Source: Ichthyophis bannanicus
Taxonomy: Eukaryota > Chordata > Amphibia > Gymnophiona > Ichthyophiidae
Assembly (NCBI GenBank): GCA_033557465.1
Contig: CM066032.1
Coordinates: 60,610,955-60,674,954, forward strand
Direction: 5' to 3'
DNA: 64,000 nt
Part shown: positions 11,639 through 21,864 of the stretch, piece by piece
How the letters are laid out: each line of letters opens with the position of its first letter
Position numbering within the stretch: position 1 is the stretch's first letter
Position numbers and translations under genes: made by a program
The notes under the pieces: generated by a model
Database searches by the model: none
Told to the model about the DNA's origin: nothing
What the model saw: only the letters and a program-made list of their open reading frames with translations

Positions 11639-13295
11639 GATGAGAAACCCTGAGATATTGCAACTGGAATGTAGTACATTGAGTATTTTGTTATACTGGG
11701 TAAGTTTGTGCTTGTAAATTTGACTAAAAAATGTACCAAAAGGCCAAGTTCTGTATTTAGGAACCAGAAACCCAAGGGAGCAATGGAGACTGGGGACGAG
11801 ATACTGAGACGCACCAAACCGGAGACTGTCTGTGATCGTATCTGACTTGCAGAGACCTAATAAAGCTCAGCCGAGGCACTTAGTCATTAACCTTCACCCT
11901 GGGAACTCATCTTTGCTATTTCCCTGTCTCCAGCATACTCTCCCCCCCTCCTCCTCCCCAAGCAATGACACTCACTCACTGTTTCTCAATCCCCCACCCC
12001 TCTCTCTAACGCCCCTGAACAGTTAGCCTTTCTCATACTGCCTTTCTAATTCTACGTCATCTCCAGCAGTTCTTTTCTCTCCTAAGCTCCACTCTCAATC
12101 CTCCTTCCTGACCCCAGTACTCTCTCCCTCTCTTTCTCAACCCTCCCTCCATGTCTGGTTTCTTTCCTTTGCTGCCCAAGACAGTTCCTCTATTATGCTG
12201 AGACTTGCGTGGATCTGGTCTTCTTAATATGACTCTCCCATCCATGGCTGCCTGCTCTCTTCGGGATCGCCACTGCTGAAAATATCTCACCCCAAGACCC
12301 CGTCTCTCTATCAGCAGCGGCATTTCCTCTTAGTCATCCCATCATTAGATTCTCTTTTTCTTCAGTGCAGCTGATGGTAGTGGTGGCATGATCCCAACTT
12401 TAGAGTGTGCACATGCATCATGGTGGGGCCACTTGCTGCCAACAGCACTCCATGGAGTCCCAGAGGCCTCTCCAACAGTGGCCAGATCTTTGCCACCATT
12501 AATCTGCTTCCCCGATTGGTCTGCACCTCTCTGTAAGCCTGAGCATGGCGGAGTATCATATAGATCAATGGTATTCTCTTCTAGTCCTCAAGGGGCCATA
12601 AATCAGTTAGATTTTAAAGATATCCCCAGTAAATAGGAATAAGATAGATACTACCTCCACTGTATATAAATCTCTCTCAAATATATTTATTAGAGATATT
12701 CACAAGACCTGACCAGTTTGCAGCCCTCCAGGACAGGTGGAGAATACCACTGATATAGATGATCTTCGGGTTGATGGAGAGCGTGGCAGGGCAGAAGGCA
12801 CGGCTCAAAATGTTCCAGGAGTATCAGCAGCTCTGCTGACATTATTTCTGGACTGAACTCAAGTGAGGGTGTGCAGTTCTGCAGGCTTCATCTTCTGAAG
12901 GAAAGAGAGACTGTAGCACAAGGCCTGTGAGATAAGACTTGAGGACCCGATGACAGGAAAGGAAGGACAGGGGAGTATGATAGTTCCTTCCACTTCAATA
13001 TTGCCTATTTCTTTGCAGGAAGGGTGGTGGATGCATGGAATGGCCTTCCAGAGCTATTGGAAATCCCAAGAATATGAGGCAAACACTAAGGATCCTTAAT
13101 GGTGGGGATGTGGGGGTAAGTTTGCATTATTGAGAGAAGGGAAAATGCATGGCTAGGTGGACCTGCTCTATCTGCTGTCATGGTCTATCTAGAACTATAC
13201 ATTGTACACCTTAGCCAGCCTGATGTTACCCATGTGCCTAGCTCAGGATCATCCCATGAATAAGCAGATGTTGCTCAACGTTTTCACTGCCATAC
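11639..13295. other. Intron sequence; pyrimidine-rich tract 11925-12170
   Basis: No recognisable gene. From about 11925 to 12170 the plus strand is strongly C/T-rich with CTCTCYCYC words, a low-complexity tract. The remainder shows no clear element ends. Confidence 0.35.
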
Positions 13296-13454
13296 CTGCA
13301 AAGATAACGATACCAAAACACCACTCTGTGTTCCTCAGGGTGCAGCCCCTCAGCAGGACCTTTTCATTGTCCAGAGAATACTTCTGTTCTTGGTATGTTA
13401 ACGTCCCTGTAAAAGTATCCAGCTTGTTGTTGGGTGCTTCACATCTAACCTCAC
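13296..13454 (-). CDS. ATP8B: ATP8B flippase exon: actuator domain, C-terminal part
   Basis: Largest exon here: 159 nt, acceptor CCATGTGCAG, donor GTATGG. Two bases finish a Gly codon, then 52 codons run from EVRCEAPNNKLDTFTGTL through a KVLLRGCTLRNTEWCFGIVI block and end FA plus one base. The C(E)xPNNKLDxFxG and LLRGCxxRNTxWCxGxVIxAG motifs are diagnostic of the class. The acceptor is followed by GTGAGG, which resembles a donor, but reading it as exon keeps the frame and the family match. Confidence 0.95.
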
Positions 13455-13627
13455 CTGCACATGGGAAATATCAGTTAACGCTTTCCATCAAGCACAGCCG
13501 CAAATAATGTGCAATCAGATAAGAAGCACCCCCATAATGATAAATGGGCCGTACTCCCCAGTGATATAGAAGTAGATAAAAAGCACATGCTCCTGTGATA
13601 TACATTCAGATATTAAGCATATACCAT

Positions 13628-13855
13628 GGAGCGGAGGAGTAGCCTAGTGGTTAGAGCAGTGGGCTAAGAATCAAGGAAGCCAGGGTTCAACTCCCACTGA
13701 TGCTCCTTGTGACCTGGGGGCAAGTCACTTAACCCTTCATTGCCTCAGGTATAAACCTAGATTTTAAACCATCCAGGAACAGGGAAATGCCTTCTGAACC
13801 TGAATATAACTCATCTTCAACTACCATTGAAAACACGCAAGGGAAATCCAAATCC
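13628..13855 (+). mobile_element. tRNA-derived SINE, variant tail
   Basis: The head has a pol III A box (TAGCCTAGTGG at about 13641) and B box (GGTTCAACTCC at about 13684), then CTTGTGACCTGGGGGCAAGT and CACTTAACCC. The tail, with CAGGGAAATGCCTTCTGAAC and CTGAATATAACTCATC, differs from the AACCTGTTAAATAAA tail of other copies. Confidence 0.8.
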
Positions 13856-14719
13856 CCTGATAATATCCAATCCAATATGAATCAACATGGAACCCATTAC
13901 ATGATCAGTTATCAAGCACACTCTCTATATAATGCCTGCCAACTCTAACAGACATGACTTTGGTGTGAAGTAAGCAGCTGTTTGATGGTGTCTCTCTTCA
14001 GTTTTAGTTATTATAATTATAATGTTTATGACATGAATATCTTACAGGTTTCTAAGTGATTAGCAATCAAACATACACAATAAGGTGAAATGTTACTTAC
14101 CAGATAATTTCTTTTTCTGAAGTCCTGCTAGATCGGCTCAGATAAGTGCATTGTGTTCCTCTACCAGCAGATGACGGAGACAGAGAAAGAACTAGAAACT
14201 TCCAGTGACATCATCATTGCTACTTGAACTGGTGCAGCTAGGGGCACACTTCAGTATTCGTACCAAAGCATATAGTAAGAGACCTGCATGCACACAACCT
14301 CATTGAAGATGACAGAGAAAGGAAGGAACCTAGAGAACGATGTACAAAAACTATGTACAGGACAGCTAATATACAGAATATCTATCAAGAAGGTCATAAG
14401 CCTGCAAGGCTAAATTGCAGAGATAGCAAAGCACAAAGGGATGGGTCTGGGACTGGGCTAGCAGGACTCCAGGAAAGGAAATTATCTGATAAGTAAACTT
14501 TCACCTTCCAGATCATCCCGCTAGACTAGTCCAGATAAGTGGAAAGTACCAAAGCTATGACTCCACTAAGTGAGAAGACATGACTGCTTTCACAATCTTT
14601 GCACCGAAAGTTATGTCTGCCTTTGTGTGGCTATCCAAGCATGACAAAGGGAGGGAGGGATGACTAAGTCACAGCCCTACAAATGTCAATGTCTCTATAT
14701 TCCACAGAAATGGCTCTTG

Positions 14720-16035
14720 CCAAAGACTCCAGCGACTTGTTGCTTGCCAAATCCAAAGGCCTCTACTTGATTCTCATCCTTCTTGACCCTTCTGCTGTTT
14801 TGACACTGTTGATCACCACCTTCTCCATACCCTGTCCTCGCTTGGATTTAGCGGCTCTGTTCTGTCCTGGTTTTCTTATTATGTCTCACATTGCACATTT
14901 AGTGTAAGTTCTGGTGGTACCTCCTCTACCGCCATCCAGTTTTCGGTTGGTGTACCTCAGGACTCTGTCTTGGGACCTCTCCTTTCTCTCTCTACACTCG
15001 GTCCCTTGGTGCACTTATTTCCTCTCATGGTTTTCAGTACCATCTTTATGCTCATGACTCTCAGATCTACCTTTTTGTGCTTCAAATCTCTCCAAAATCC
15101 AGGCCCGGATCTCTGTCTGCTTATCCAACATTGCTGCCTGGATGTCTCACCGCCATCTGAAACTGAAGATGGCCAAAACTGAGCTCCTTATCTTTCCCCC
15201 TAAACCGACCTCCCCTCTTCCTCCTTTCTCTGTTTCTGTGGATAATACTATACTCCTCCTTGTTTCCTCAGCTTGCAACCTTGGGGTCATCTTTGACTAC
15301 TCTCTCTTTCTCTGCACACATCCAACAGATAGCTAAAACCTGTTGTTTCTTTCTCTATAGTACTGGCAAAATTCATACTTTCCTTTCTACACACACTACT
15401 GACATACCTATCCACTCTTTTGTCACATCCTGTCTAGACTATTCCAACCTCCTCCTTGCTGGTCTCCCTCTGAATCATCTCTTTCCTCTTCAATCTGTTC
15501 AAAACTCAGCTGCACGGCTAATCTTCCACCAGCCTCTACATGCTCATGTCACTTCACCGGCTCCCTATCCATTTCCATATCCAGTTCAGACTTCTCCTAC
15601 TGATCTATAAGTGACTCATTCTGCTGCTCCTCACTACCTTTCATCTTTTATCTCACCCTGCATTCCTCCTCGTGAACTCCGCTCTTCTGGCAGATCCCTT
15701 CTATCTGTGCCCTTCTCTTCTACTACCAATTCCAGACTTCCATCCTTCCACCTTGCTGCTCCTTATGCCTTGACCAAACGACCCGAGTCTGTGCGTCAGG
15801 CTTCATCTCTGGCCATTTTCAAATCCAGGCTGAAAACTCACCTCTTTGAGTCTGCTTTTGGATCCTGATCCGCTTGGTCTCCTATGTGTTTCCTCACCAT
15901 TCCTCTAGATGCAGCCTTGTCCTCAGCTGTTGTGCTGTCTTTCTTGACTAGACTGTAAGCTCTGATGAGCAGGAACCATCTTTTACATGTGTCTGTACAG
16001 TGCTGTGTACGCCTTATAGTGTTATACAAATGACA
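14720..16035 (+). mobile_element. L2-group LINE inserted in the older DIRS
   Basis: Shifted frames give [53 protein letters not shown] (RT motif B'), a degraded catalytic box, CNLGVIFDYSL, SCLDYSNLLLAGLPL and the C-terminal FKSRLKTHLFESAFGS. The 3' UTR ends near 16035 with CAGTGCTGTGTACGCCTTAT and ATACAAATGACAAGAAGTAG. It divides the older DIRS recombinase in two. Confidence 0.85.
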
Positions 16036-16337
16036 AGAAGTAGTAATAGTTGTAGAGTGACAGAACTGTGTTCCACCAGAACAAAACCTGTGCAATCCCC
16101 TCAGAACAGTTCAGTTTCACAAAAGATGCACCAAGGACATCGCCTCTTTATCCTATGGGCCAAGGTAGCCTTAGAGGCTGTTTCACCCTTGCAGAAACTA
16201 CAGTCTGTATGACTTTCGGAATGAATGAGTGACTTTTAGGTACCTGAGATGCACTCTTCAGATATCAACCAAGTGTAGTTCCCTGTCCTTTCCTTCACAC
16301 TGTTCTGCGAAAAAAGGATAGGAAGCAAACCACCTGA

Positions 16338-16619
16338 TTACCATGAAAGATGGACAGTACCTTGGCCAAGAAAGAAGTGACTGGACAGAAGGAAACAGTC
16401 TCTTCTGAGAAAGATAGGTACAAGTCTCAACACGAGACAGTCTGCAATCAGAAATGCAATGCACCAAACAGTACGTGACCAAAAGATGGTCTTGAGGTAC
16501 AAACCCTTAAGTGTAGCCCATTTCCATGGCTCAAAGGGCGCAGATACTAAGGCCTGAAGAACTAGGATCCAATCCCAAGGGGAAATAATGGACTGCAGGG
16601 GAGGACACAAATGCCACAT
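16338..16619 (-). pseudogene. DIRS tyrosine recombinase fragment (older element)
   Basis: An uninterrupted frame reads IISPWDWILVLQALVSAPFE then PWKWATLKGLYLKTIFWS and further. It aligns in order with the younger element's segment that precedes its SARRISEL motif (APFEPLQTADIKYVSWKTLF). The catalytic Arg motif is not intact. Its C-terminal partner lies at about 14640-14720, separated by the L2 insertion, with a stop at the Trp of the AATW motif. Confidence 0.7.
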
Positions 16620-16631
16620 CCCTGGAAGGAA

Positions 16632-16985
16632 GTGGGGGAGGAGTGGCCTAGTGGTTGGGGCAAGTTACCTTGAGCTGGAGAGCCAGAGGTTTGAATCCCA
16701 TTAGAGGACAGCAACCTTGGGCCAGAAGGACTGGGGTGTCAGGTCCCATAGGTGCTCCTTGTGGCCTTGGGCAAGCCCTCCTTGTGGCCTTGTGCCTTGG
16801 TGCTCGTTGTGGCCTTGGGCAAGCCCTCTTGTGGCCTTGGGCAAGCCCTTTGTTTCATCAGGTACAAAAAACAGATTGTAAGCCCGTTTGGAGACAAGGG
16901 AAAAATATATATACAGTACTTGAATGTATACAGCTTTACTAGTAGAAAAGCAGTATACAAGCCTAGTTAAATAAATAAATAAGTG
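16632..16985 (+). mobile_element. tRNA-derived SINE with an internal short tandem repeat
   Basis: Head GGAGGAGTGGCCTAGTGGTT with a B-box-like GGTTTGAATCCC. From about 16755 to 16850 the phrase CTCCTTGTGGCCTTGGGCAAGC recurs about four times with small changes (unit roughly 25-30 bp). The tail is TTAAATAAATAAATAA. It sits in the older DIRS between the recombinase and RNase H parts. Confidence 0.8.
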
Positions 16986-17189
16986 GTTAAGGTCCAGGTT
17001 CAAAACTACTATCATCCTCAAACACATGCTAAGGCAGCAACCTGTAGGAAGGAGAGTGTGACACCAGTCCTCAAATAGACATCAGATACACACCTAGAAT
17101 AGGCAGGCAGAACTGTGCCTTGCCCTCAAACATGTGGAGACAATGGCCAACAAAAAGCCCTTACATTATAGGCACTACCTCTCAACAAC

Positions 17190-17262
17190 CAAGCCATAAG
17201 CAGTTACATGACAGGGTGGGCAAGAGCAGTCCTACACCTGGGGCACCACAGGACTGGCCTCC
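17190..17262 (+). repeat. Repeat shared with 26677-26735
   Basis: AAGCAGTTACATGACAGGGT and the following GGGCAAGAGCAGTCCTACAC and CCACAGG recur almost unchanged at 26677-26735. The two copies are in the same orientation, 9.5 kb apart. The family is unknown. Confidence 0.6.
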
Positions 17263-17444
17263 AATGGAACAGGCCTTGGTCTCATGGGAGGTTCAGGGGT
17301 GGTCTCTCCAGGAGCTGGATCAAATCTACAAACCAAGGCCTCCACAGCCAATCCAGCACCAGACTCACTAGGCCCAGGAGGTGTTTGATGCAGCAAATCA
17401 CTTACATTATAAAAGGCCATGGTGGAACTGTATAGAAGTGGCTT

Positions 17445-17720
17445 TCATAGTAAGGCTGAAATAGAGCATTGACTCCCAGGAACTTGGCAGTGACTGAAGA
17501 ATTTTCTTATCTTGCCACTGGTCTGAGTCGCCATCAAATCCATCCAGGGACAATCCCACCTGTCTAGAATTTGCTGGAAAGCTGATGGAGCCAACTCCCA
17601 CTCCTCAGGATCAAGGATGTGGTGACTGAGATAATCCACCTCTACACTGCCAATGGCCACAATCGACATTGTCGACACCTGCAATATGCTGTGCTGGGGA
17701 GCAGCAGCAGCAGCTTCCAC
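17445..17720 (-). pseudogene. DIRS RT/RNase H fragment (older element)
   Basis: The frame includes VDYLSHHILDPEEWELAP, FQQILDRWDCPWMDLMAT and SGKIRKFFSHCQVPGSQC. This matches, in spacing, the ADKLSRQLQPHEWALLPEVA to VDLFASEENAKCAQFCSRHP region just after RNase H in the younger element. Upstream RT motifs are missing. Confidence 0.7.
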
Positions 17721-19418
17721 TCTGTTCAGGAAAACAAGAGGAACATCTCTAGGGTAACATCTGCACTTTTGTTGCCACCCTGCTTGAAGATATATGTCCC
17801 AGAAATGTCATCATCTGGGAGCAATTGCAGCTACTGCAGAAGGGCATCGGCCTTCAAGTCTTCAGAAATTGATGCCTGGAGAATAAAGAAATAGGCCAAG
17901 ACAACTGTTTGGAGAAATGCCTCCAACTTGTAATCTGGCTGATCTATGAAGGTGGCTCTGCCCTCTACTAGTATTGTAAAAAGTCTGGTGACCATGGCCA
18001 CATGCGTGTTCACTTTAGGAAAATGCTGACACTTATCCAGATCCGCCTACGGAAGGGTGTAAAGCTTGTTCATAACTTGACCCCCATCAAGGGGGAGTCC
18101 TGAAAATCCCACTGTGCAAACCTCTTCTCTTAAAGAACTGTTGGAGAGGAAAGGCCCCAGAAGTTTTACGGACCCCCTAAGATGGGATATTCCTATGTTT
18201 TCTCATCCTCGGTACGGCCTTAGACAAATGTAGGGAAGAGGTCACCTAAGAGATCAGGGCCACCAATTCATCCCTCTTGAAAAAAACAGACAATAAGCAA
18301 AATCTTCCTGCTGAACTTCTAGCGGGAAGATTTCACCTTTCTCAAATCTGGATTCCTTGCCAGAGCCGGCATCGTCCGAATCGGGACAAGAGAAAAGGAG
18401 GGGTGCCCAAAGTCTCCTGACACTTCTAGTTGAAGGAGACGTTTTTGTGACGGAGTTGGGGCTGGCTTGGCTACTGTTCACCAAGGAGCCTGCCTCTGGC
18501 TGTGCTGAAGAACTCAGAGATTCAGGGGATGTCTTGAGCCAGATCTTCACTGTACCGTGCTTGCTGGAAAAGGGAGAGATTCTGGTGAAAAGTTCTGAAA
18601 GTTCGGCATTATGCCAATCCCCGCTCCCCCGCCTGCTAACAACTGTTCTTCAAACATGTAGCCTTGCATGTGCATGCGGTGACACAGGTCACTACATGTG
18701 AACAGCTGTGAGGGCAAATTGTGCATAGAAAAACAAACAATTCAGAACCTAGATCCAAGCCTGACAACAGAACCACTTGAAACAGAAGAGGCACTAACAA
18801 GTAATGGGATTTGCACTTAACCCTCAGGGAGCCCAGGACAGACAAGCAATGCTGGGCTCCAGGCCACTCCCATATGCTCAGTCCTCTCCTCACACACCTT
18901 CTTGTTTCTGTTTGAAAAAGCTGGGAGAGGGAGGGGGAGGCATGGGGGCCCTTCTGTTTCTGTTTGGAGACTACCTGAAGACAAGGATCTTAATCTGGCA
19001 TAATCCCGGATGCTCAATGAGCTGATAATACAGATGGGGAGGTTGACTTTACAAACCCAATTGCTCAACCGGTCTATAATACTGATGGAGAACATAGCCT
19101 TCTTACCCCCACCCATGCAGGGGGATCCAGGGGTGTATCCACAGATATGCTCTGGAGAAATCTGCTGCCAAGCTCCACTGGGGAGGTTCCCCTAAGGATG
19201 ACTGCCAGGAGCTAACATGATTCCAAAACCAGCCCAGCATCCACTAGCTGCTGGAGACAGAGAAATAATGATGTGTGCCCCCTAGCTGCACCAGTTCAAG
19301 TAGCAGTGATGATGTCACTGGAATTATCCAGTTCTTTCTCCGTCTCCATCATCTGCTGGCAGGAGAACACAACCCACTTGTCTGCACTGATCTAGCAGGA
19401 CGATCAGAAATTATCACA

Positions 19419-19898
19419 TACAAATTTCAAATAAATAAAACAAAAAAAATCATACAATAAAATAGTTGCGAGTTAACGTTTGAAACAGTTCAGAAATTTA
19501 CAAAAGCGAGTCAGTATTTCATAAATTTTAGCCTTGTTATAGATCTTCATTCAAATGTTCTCACAGTTTGCTGGGGGCTTATCTCCCACAAAAGGGGGGT
19601 AATACCTGAGAGCTCTGAGAGGGAGGAAGGAGGACCAGTTAGAAACTGATGCTAGCACAGCCAGAACTGGAAACAAGCAGAGCCACCAGTCAAACGTAGC
19701 ATCATGTAAATCGAGCTCCACAGATGGCTTAGGGCCTGGACGTGGGAAGGAAAGGGGAAGGCTGCTGGGACACAGGAACTTAACCTCACTGAGGGGGGAA
19801 GGGCAACGGCAGAGAAGGGGAAAGAGAACTTTAAGGGTAGTTAAATAAACAGAAGAACAAAAAACAAAATAAGGTGATACCTTTTTATTGGAGATGCA
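19419..19898. other. Spacer between the two DIRS elements
   Basis: Begins AT-rich (AAATAAATAAAACAAAAAAAAT) and becomes a purine-rich tract near 19620-19830. A 163-residue open frame crosses from here into the DIRS terminal repeat on the minus strand but has no family resemblance. Confidence 0.35.
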
Positions 19899-20072
19899 GG
19901 AGAAAGCGAGGTTACTTACCTGTAACGGGGATTCTCCGTGGACAGCAGGATAAGTCAGCCACACTTGGTGGCGTCCTCCGGGCGGCGCCAATTTCGGAAG
20001 TGCTCTCAAGCTCAGGATCTGAGCGTGCCCCAGGCAGCCCACCTCCCGGTCCCGCCCCCAGCCTGGCCAGTT
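19899..20072. repeat. DIRS left (3') terminal repeat
   Basis: 19955-20072 is an inverted copy of 25802-25919. The outer part 19899-19964 is specific to this end and pairs with the internal complementary region. It contains GTTACTTACCTGTAAC, which on the minus strand reads as a CAG/GTAAGT donor-like word. Confidence 0.88.
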
Positions 20073-20147
20073 GTTTTCCCCAGCTTGATAACCCGGCTAG
20101 GGAGCGGATCTTCAGGCAGACCTCCTCCAGGGGAGGCGGGCGGGAAC

Positions 20148-20249
20148 GTGTGGCTGACTTATCCTGCTGTCCACGGAGAACCCCCGTTACAGGTAAGTAA
20201 CCTCGCTTTCTCCATGGACTGCAGGATTGCATCAGCCACACTTGGTGAC
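20148..20249. repeat. DIRS internal complementary region
   Basis: Two joined parts. 20148-20213 is the inverted copy of 19899-19964 (65 of 66 bases). 20206-20249 is the inverted copy of 25902-25945 (43 of 44 bases). So this one site is complementary to both ends of the element, the arrangement thought to template circle closure in DIRS replication. Confidence 0.9.
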
Positions 20250-20394
20250 TCTCGAGCTGTGCGCAGCGCGCTGAGGTGGAGGAGGGAGGCATGAATAGAA
20301 GGCTACCAAGGCAGAAACAAATTATTTTTACTGGAACAATGCAGGGCAATGTAGGTGCCCAGTACAATAGTAGTAAGGAGGTAGACAACATGTG

Positions 20395-20565
20395 CGAAAA
20401 CATTACAGTCGACAATATGCAACAGTGCAGTCAGTGGGCAAACAGTGCAAACAACAGTGTGCAAAAGGTACAATCAATCTGGTGCAAAACGGTGCAATCA
20501 GTAATGTGTAACAGTGCAATCAACCTTGTGCAAACAGGCACAGTACAGGCAAATACTATCAGTAA
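20395..20565 (-). repeat. Degenerate short tandem repeat in the DIRS 3' region
   Basis: The plus strand has many copies of a roughly 12-20 bp phrase such as AACAGTGCAATCAA, CAGTGCAAACAACAGTGTGC and GGTGCAATCAGTAATGTG. It lies between the recombinase stop and the internal complementary region. Confidence 0.7.
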
Positions 20566-20601
20566 GGTGCATGGAGTTCGGAAGGTGCCGCAGGCCGGCC
20601 C

Positions 20602-21864
20602 TCACATCCTAGGCTGAAGGGGCTGGAGGGCGGAGGCGAGGACGGCGTTGCTGACCGTGCAGCCCTCCTGAGACCGGAGGTCTAGACAGTAGTGTTTCTG
20701 GAACGTGTGAGGCGAGGACCACGTGGCTGCTTTACAGATGTCAGTTAGGGGGACTGACCATAGGTTGGCTATGGAGGTGGCCAACGCTCGCAGCTGATGA
20801 GGTCCCACTTTGTTCTGCGGATGATTACCAGTTGGGTCGAGGCAGTAGGAGACGCAGGAGGTGACCCAATGGGATAGGGTCCTTTTCGTGACCGGTTGTC
20901 CAGGCCTGTGTGGGTCAAAGGAGATGAACAGCTGCTCGCCTTTCCGGGCGGCGTGGGTTCTGGCTAGGTAGATCCGTAAGGCACGGAGACAGTCCAAGGT
21001 ATGGAGACGCCGTTCCTCCTCTGAGTGGTGTGGCTCCGGAACAAAGGAGGGCAGTTCGATGGACTGGTTGACAAGGAACGCTGACGGCACTTTTGGTACG
21101 AATCTGGGGATGGTCCTCAGGGAGGCGCGTTCCTGGTGGAGCTGTGTGTATGGAGGGTGCGCGACCAGAGCTTGCAGTTCGCTGATCCTCCTGGCCGAGG
21201 TGATGGTCACCAGAAATAGTGTTTTCCAGGAGACGTATTTTATGTCTGCGGTCTGCAGGGGTTCGAAGGGAGCCTAAGTAAGGTGGTGGTGGAGGACTGC
21301 ACCGAGGTACCACGAAGGAACCGGGGCCCTCACCGGAGGCCGTAGGTTCAACAGCCCTTTCATGAAGCGCGCCATGAGGGGGAGCGTTGCTAAGGAGTCG
21401 GCTCCCTCAACGGGTGCATGGAGAGCCGTGATGGCGGAGAGGTGCACCCGGATGGATTGTGTTTGGAGGCCGAGATCGGTGAGGGAGCTGAGGTACTGTA
21501 AGATGCGGCTGACTGGGCAGGTGGACAGGTCAAGCCCTCGCGCCGCACACCAGAGGCTGAATCGCTTCCATTTGAGGCCATAAGACTTTCTAGTGGAAGG
21601 CCTCCGGGCTGCCAGGACCACGTCCTGCACCTCTGAGGGGAGCTGGAGGGAAGCAAGGTTCATCCGCTCAACTTCCAGGCAGTGAGCGACAGGGCTTTGA
21701 GGTTGGGGTGTCTCGTGAGTCCCACATTCTGCATTAGAAGGTCCAGGTACGGCGGTAGGCGAATTGGTCCCTCTTGTGCCAAGCGTCTCAGGAGTGTGAA
21801 CCACATTTGTCGTGGCCAGTGAGGAACTACGAGGATGACTTGTGCTTTGTCCTGGATAATGCAT
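20602..21864 (-). pseudogene. DIRS tyrosine recombinase, one amber stop
   Basis: Reads from ATG at 21864 to a stop at 20602 in one frame, interrupted only by TAG at 21274-21276 between HHHLT and APFEPLQTADIKYVSW. N-terminal region: STRKSYGLKWKRFSLWC, a SAM-like core-binding fold. Catalytic region after the stop: SARRISELQAL (Arg), GPHQLRALATS (His-x-x-Arg) and AATWSSPHTFQKHYCLD (Trp/His and nucleophile Tyr). All expected catalytic residues are present, so only the stop breaks it. The enzyme would integrate the circular DNA intermediate. Confidence 0.88.

Larger units (their letters stand above)
14082..19418 (-). mobile_element. Older DIRS-type retrotransposon, interrupted twice
   Basis: Inverted terminal repeats: 14150-14250 (GACATCATCATTGCTACTTG, AACTGGTGCAGCTAGGGG) mirror 19277-19360 (CCCCTAGCTGCACCAGTTCA). 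An arm at 14082-14116 is mirrored by 14472-14506, the internal complementary region. On the minus strand the order is right terminus, decayed gag-like region (about 19200-17750), an RNase H-region fragment (17720-17445, DYLSHHILDPEEWELAP), recombinase N-terminal part (16619-16338, WDWILVLQALVSAPFEP) and recombinase C-terminal part (about 14720-14640, DICRAVT then SSL). Most of the RT is deleted. A SINE and an L2 copy sit inside. All frames are broken. Confidence 0.8.

Noticed and set aside
19551..20415. 163- and 167-residue frames over the DIRS terminus
   Set aside because: They run through the inverted repeats and spacer; the similarity between them comes from the inverted repeat itself.
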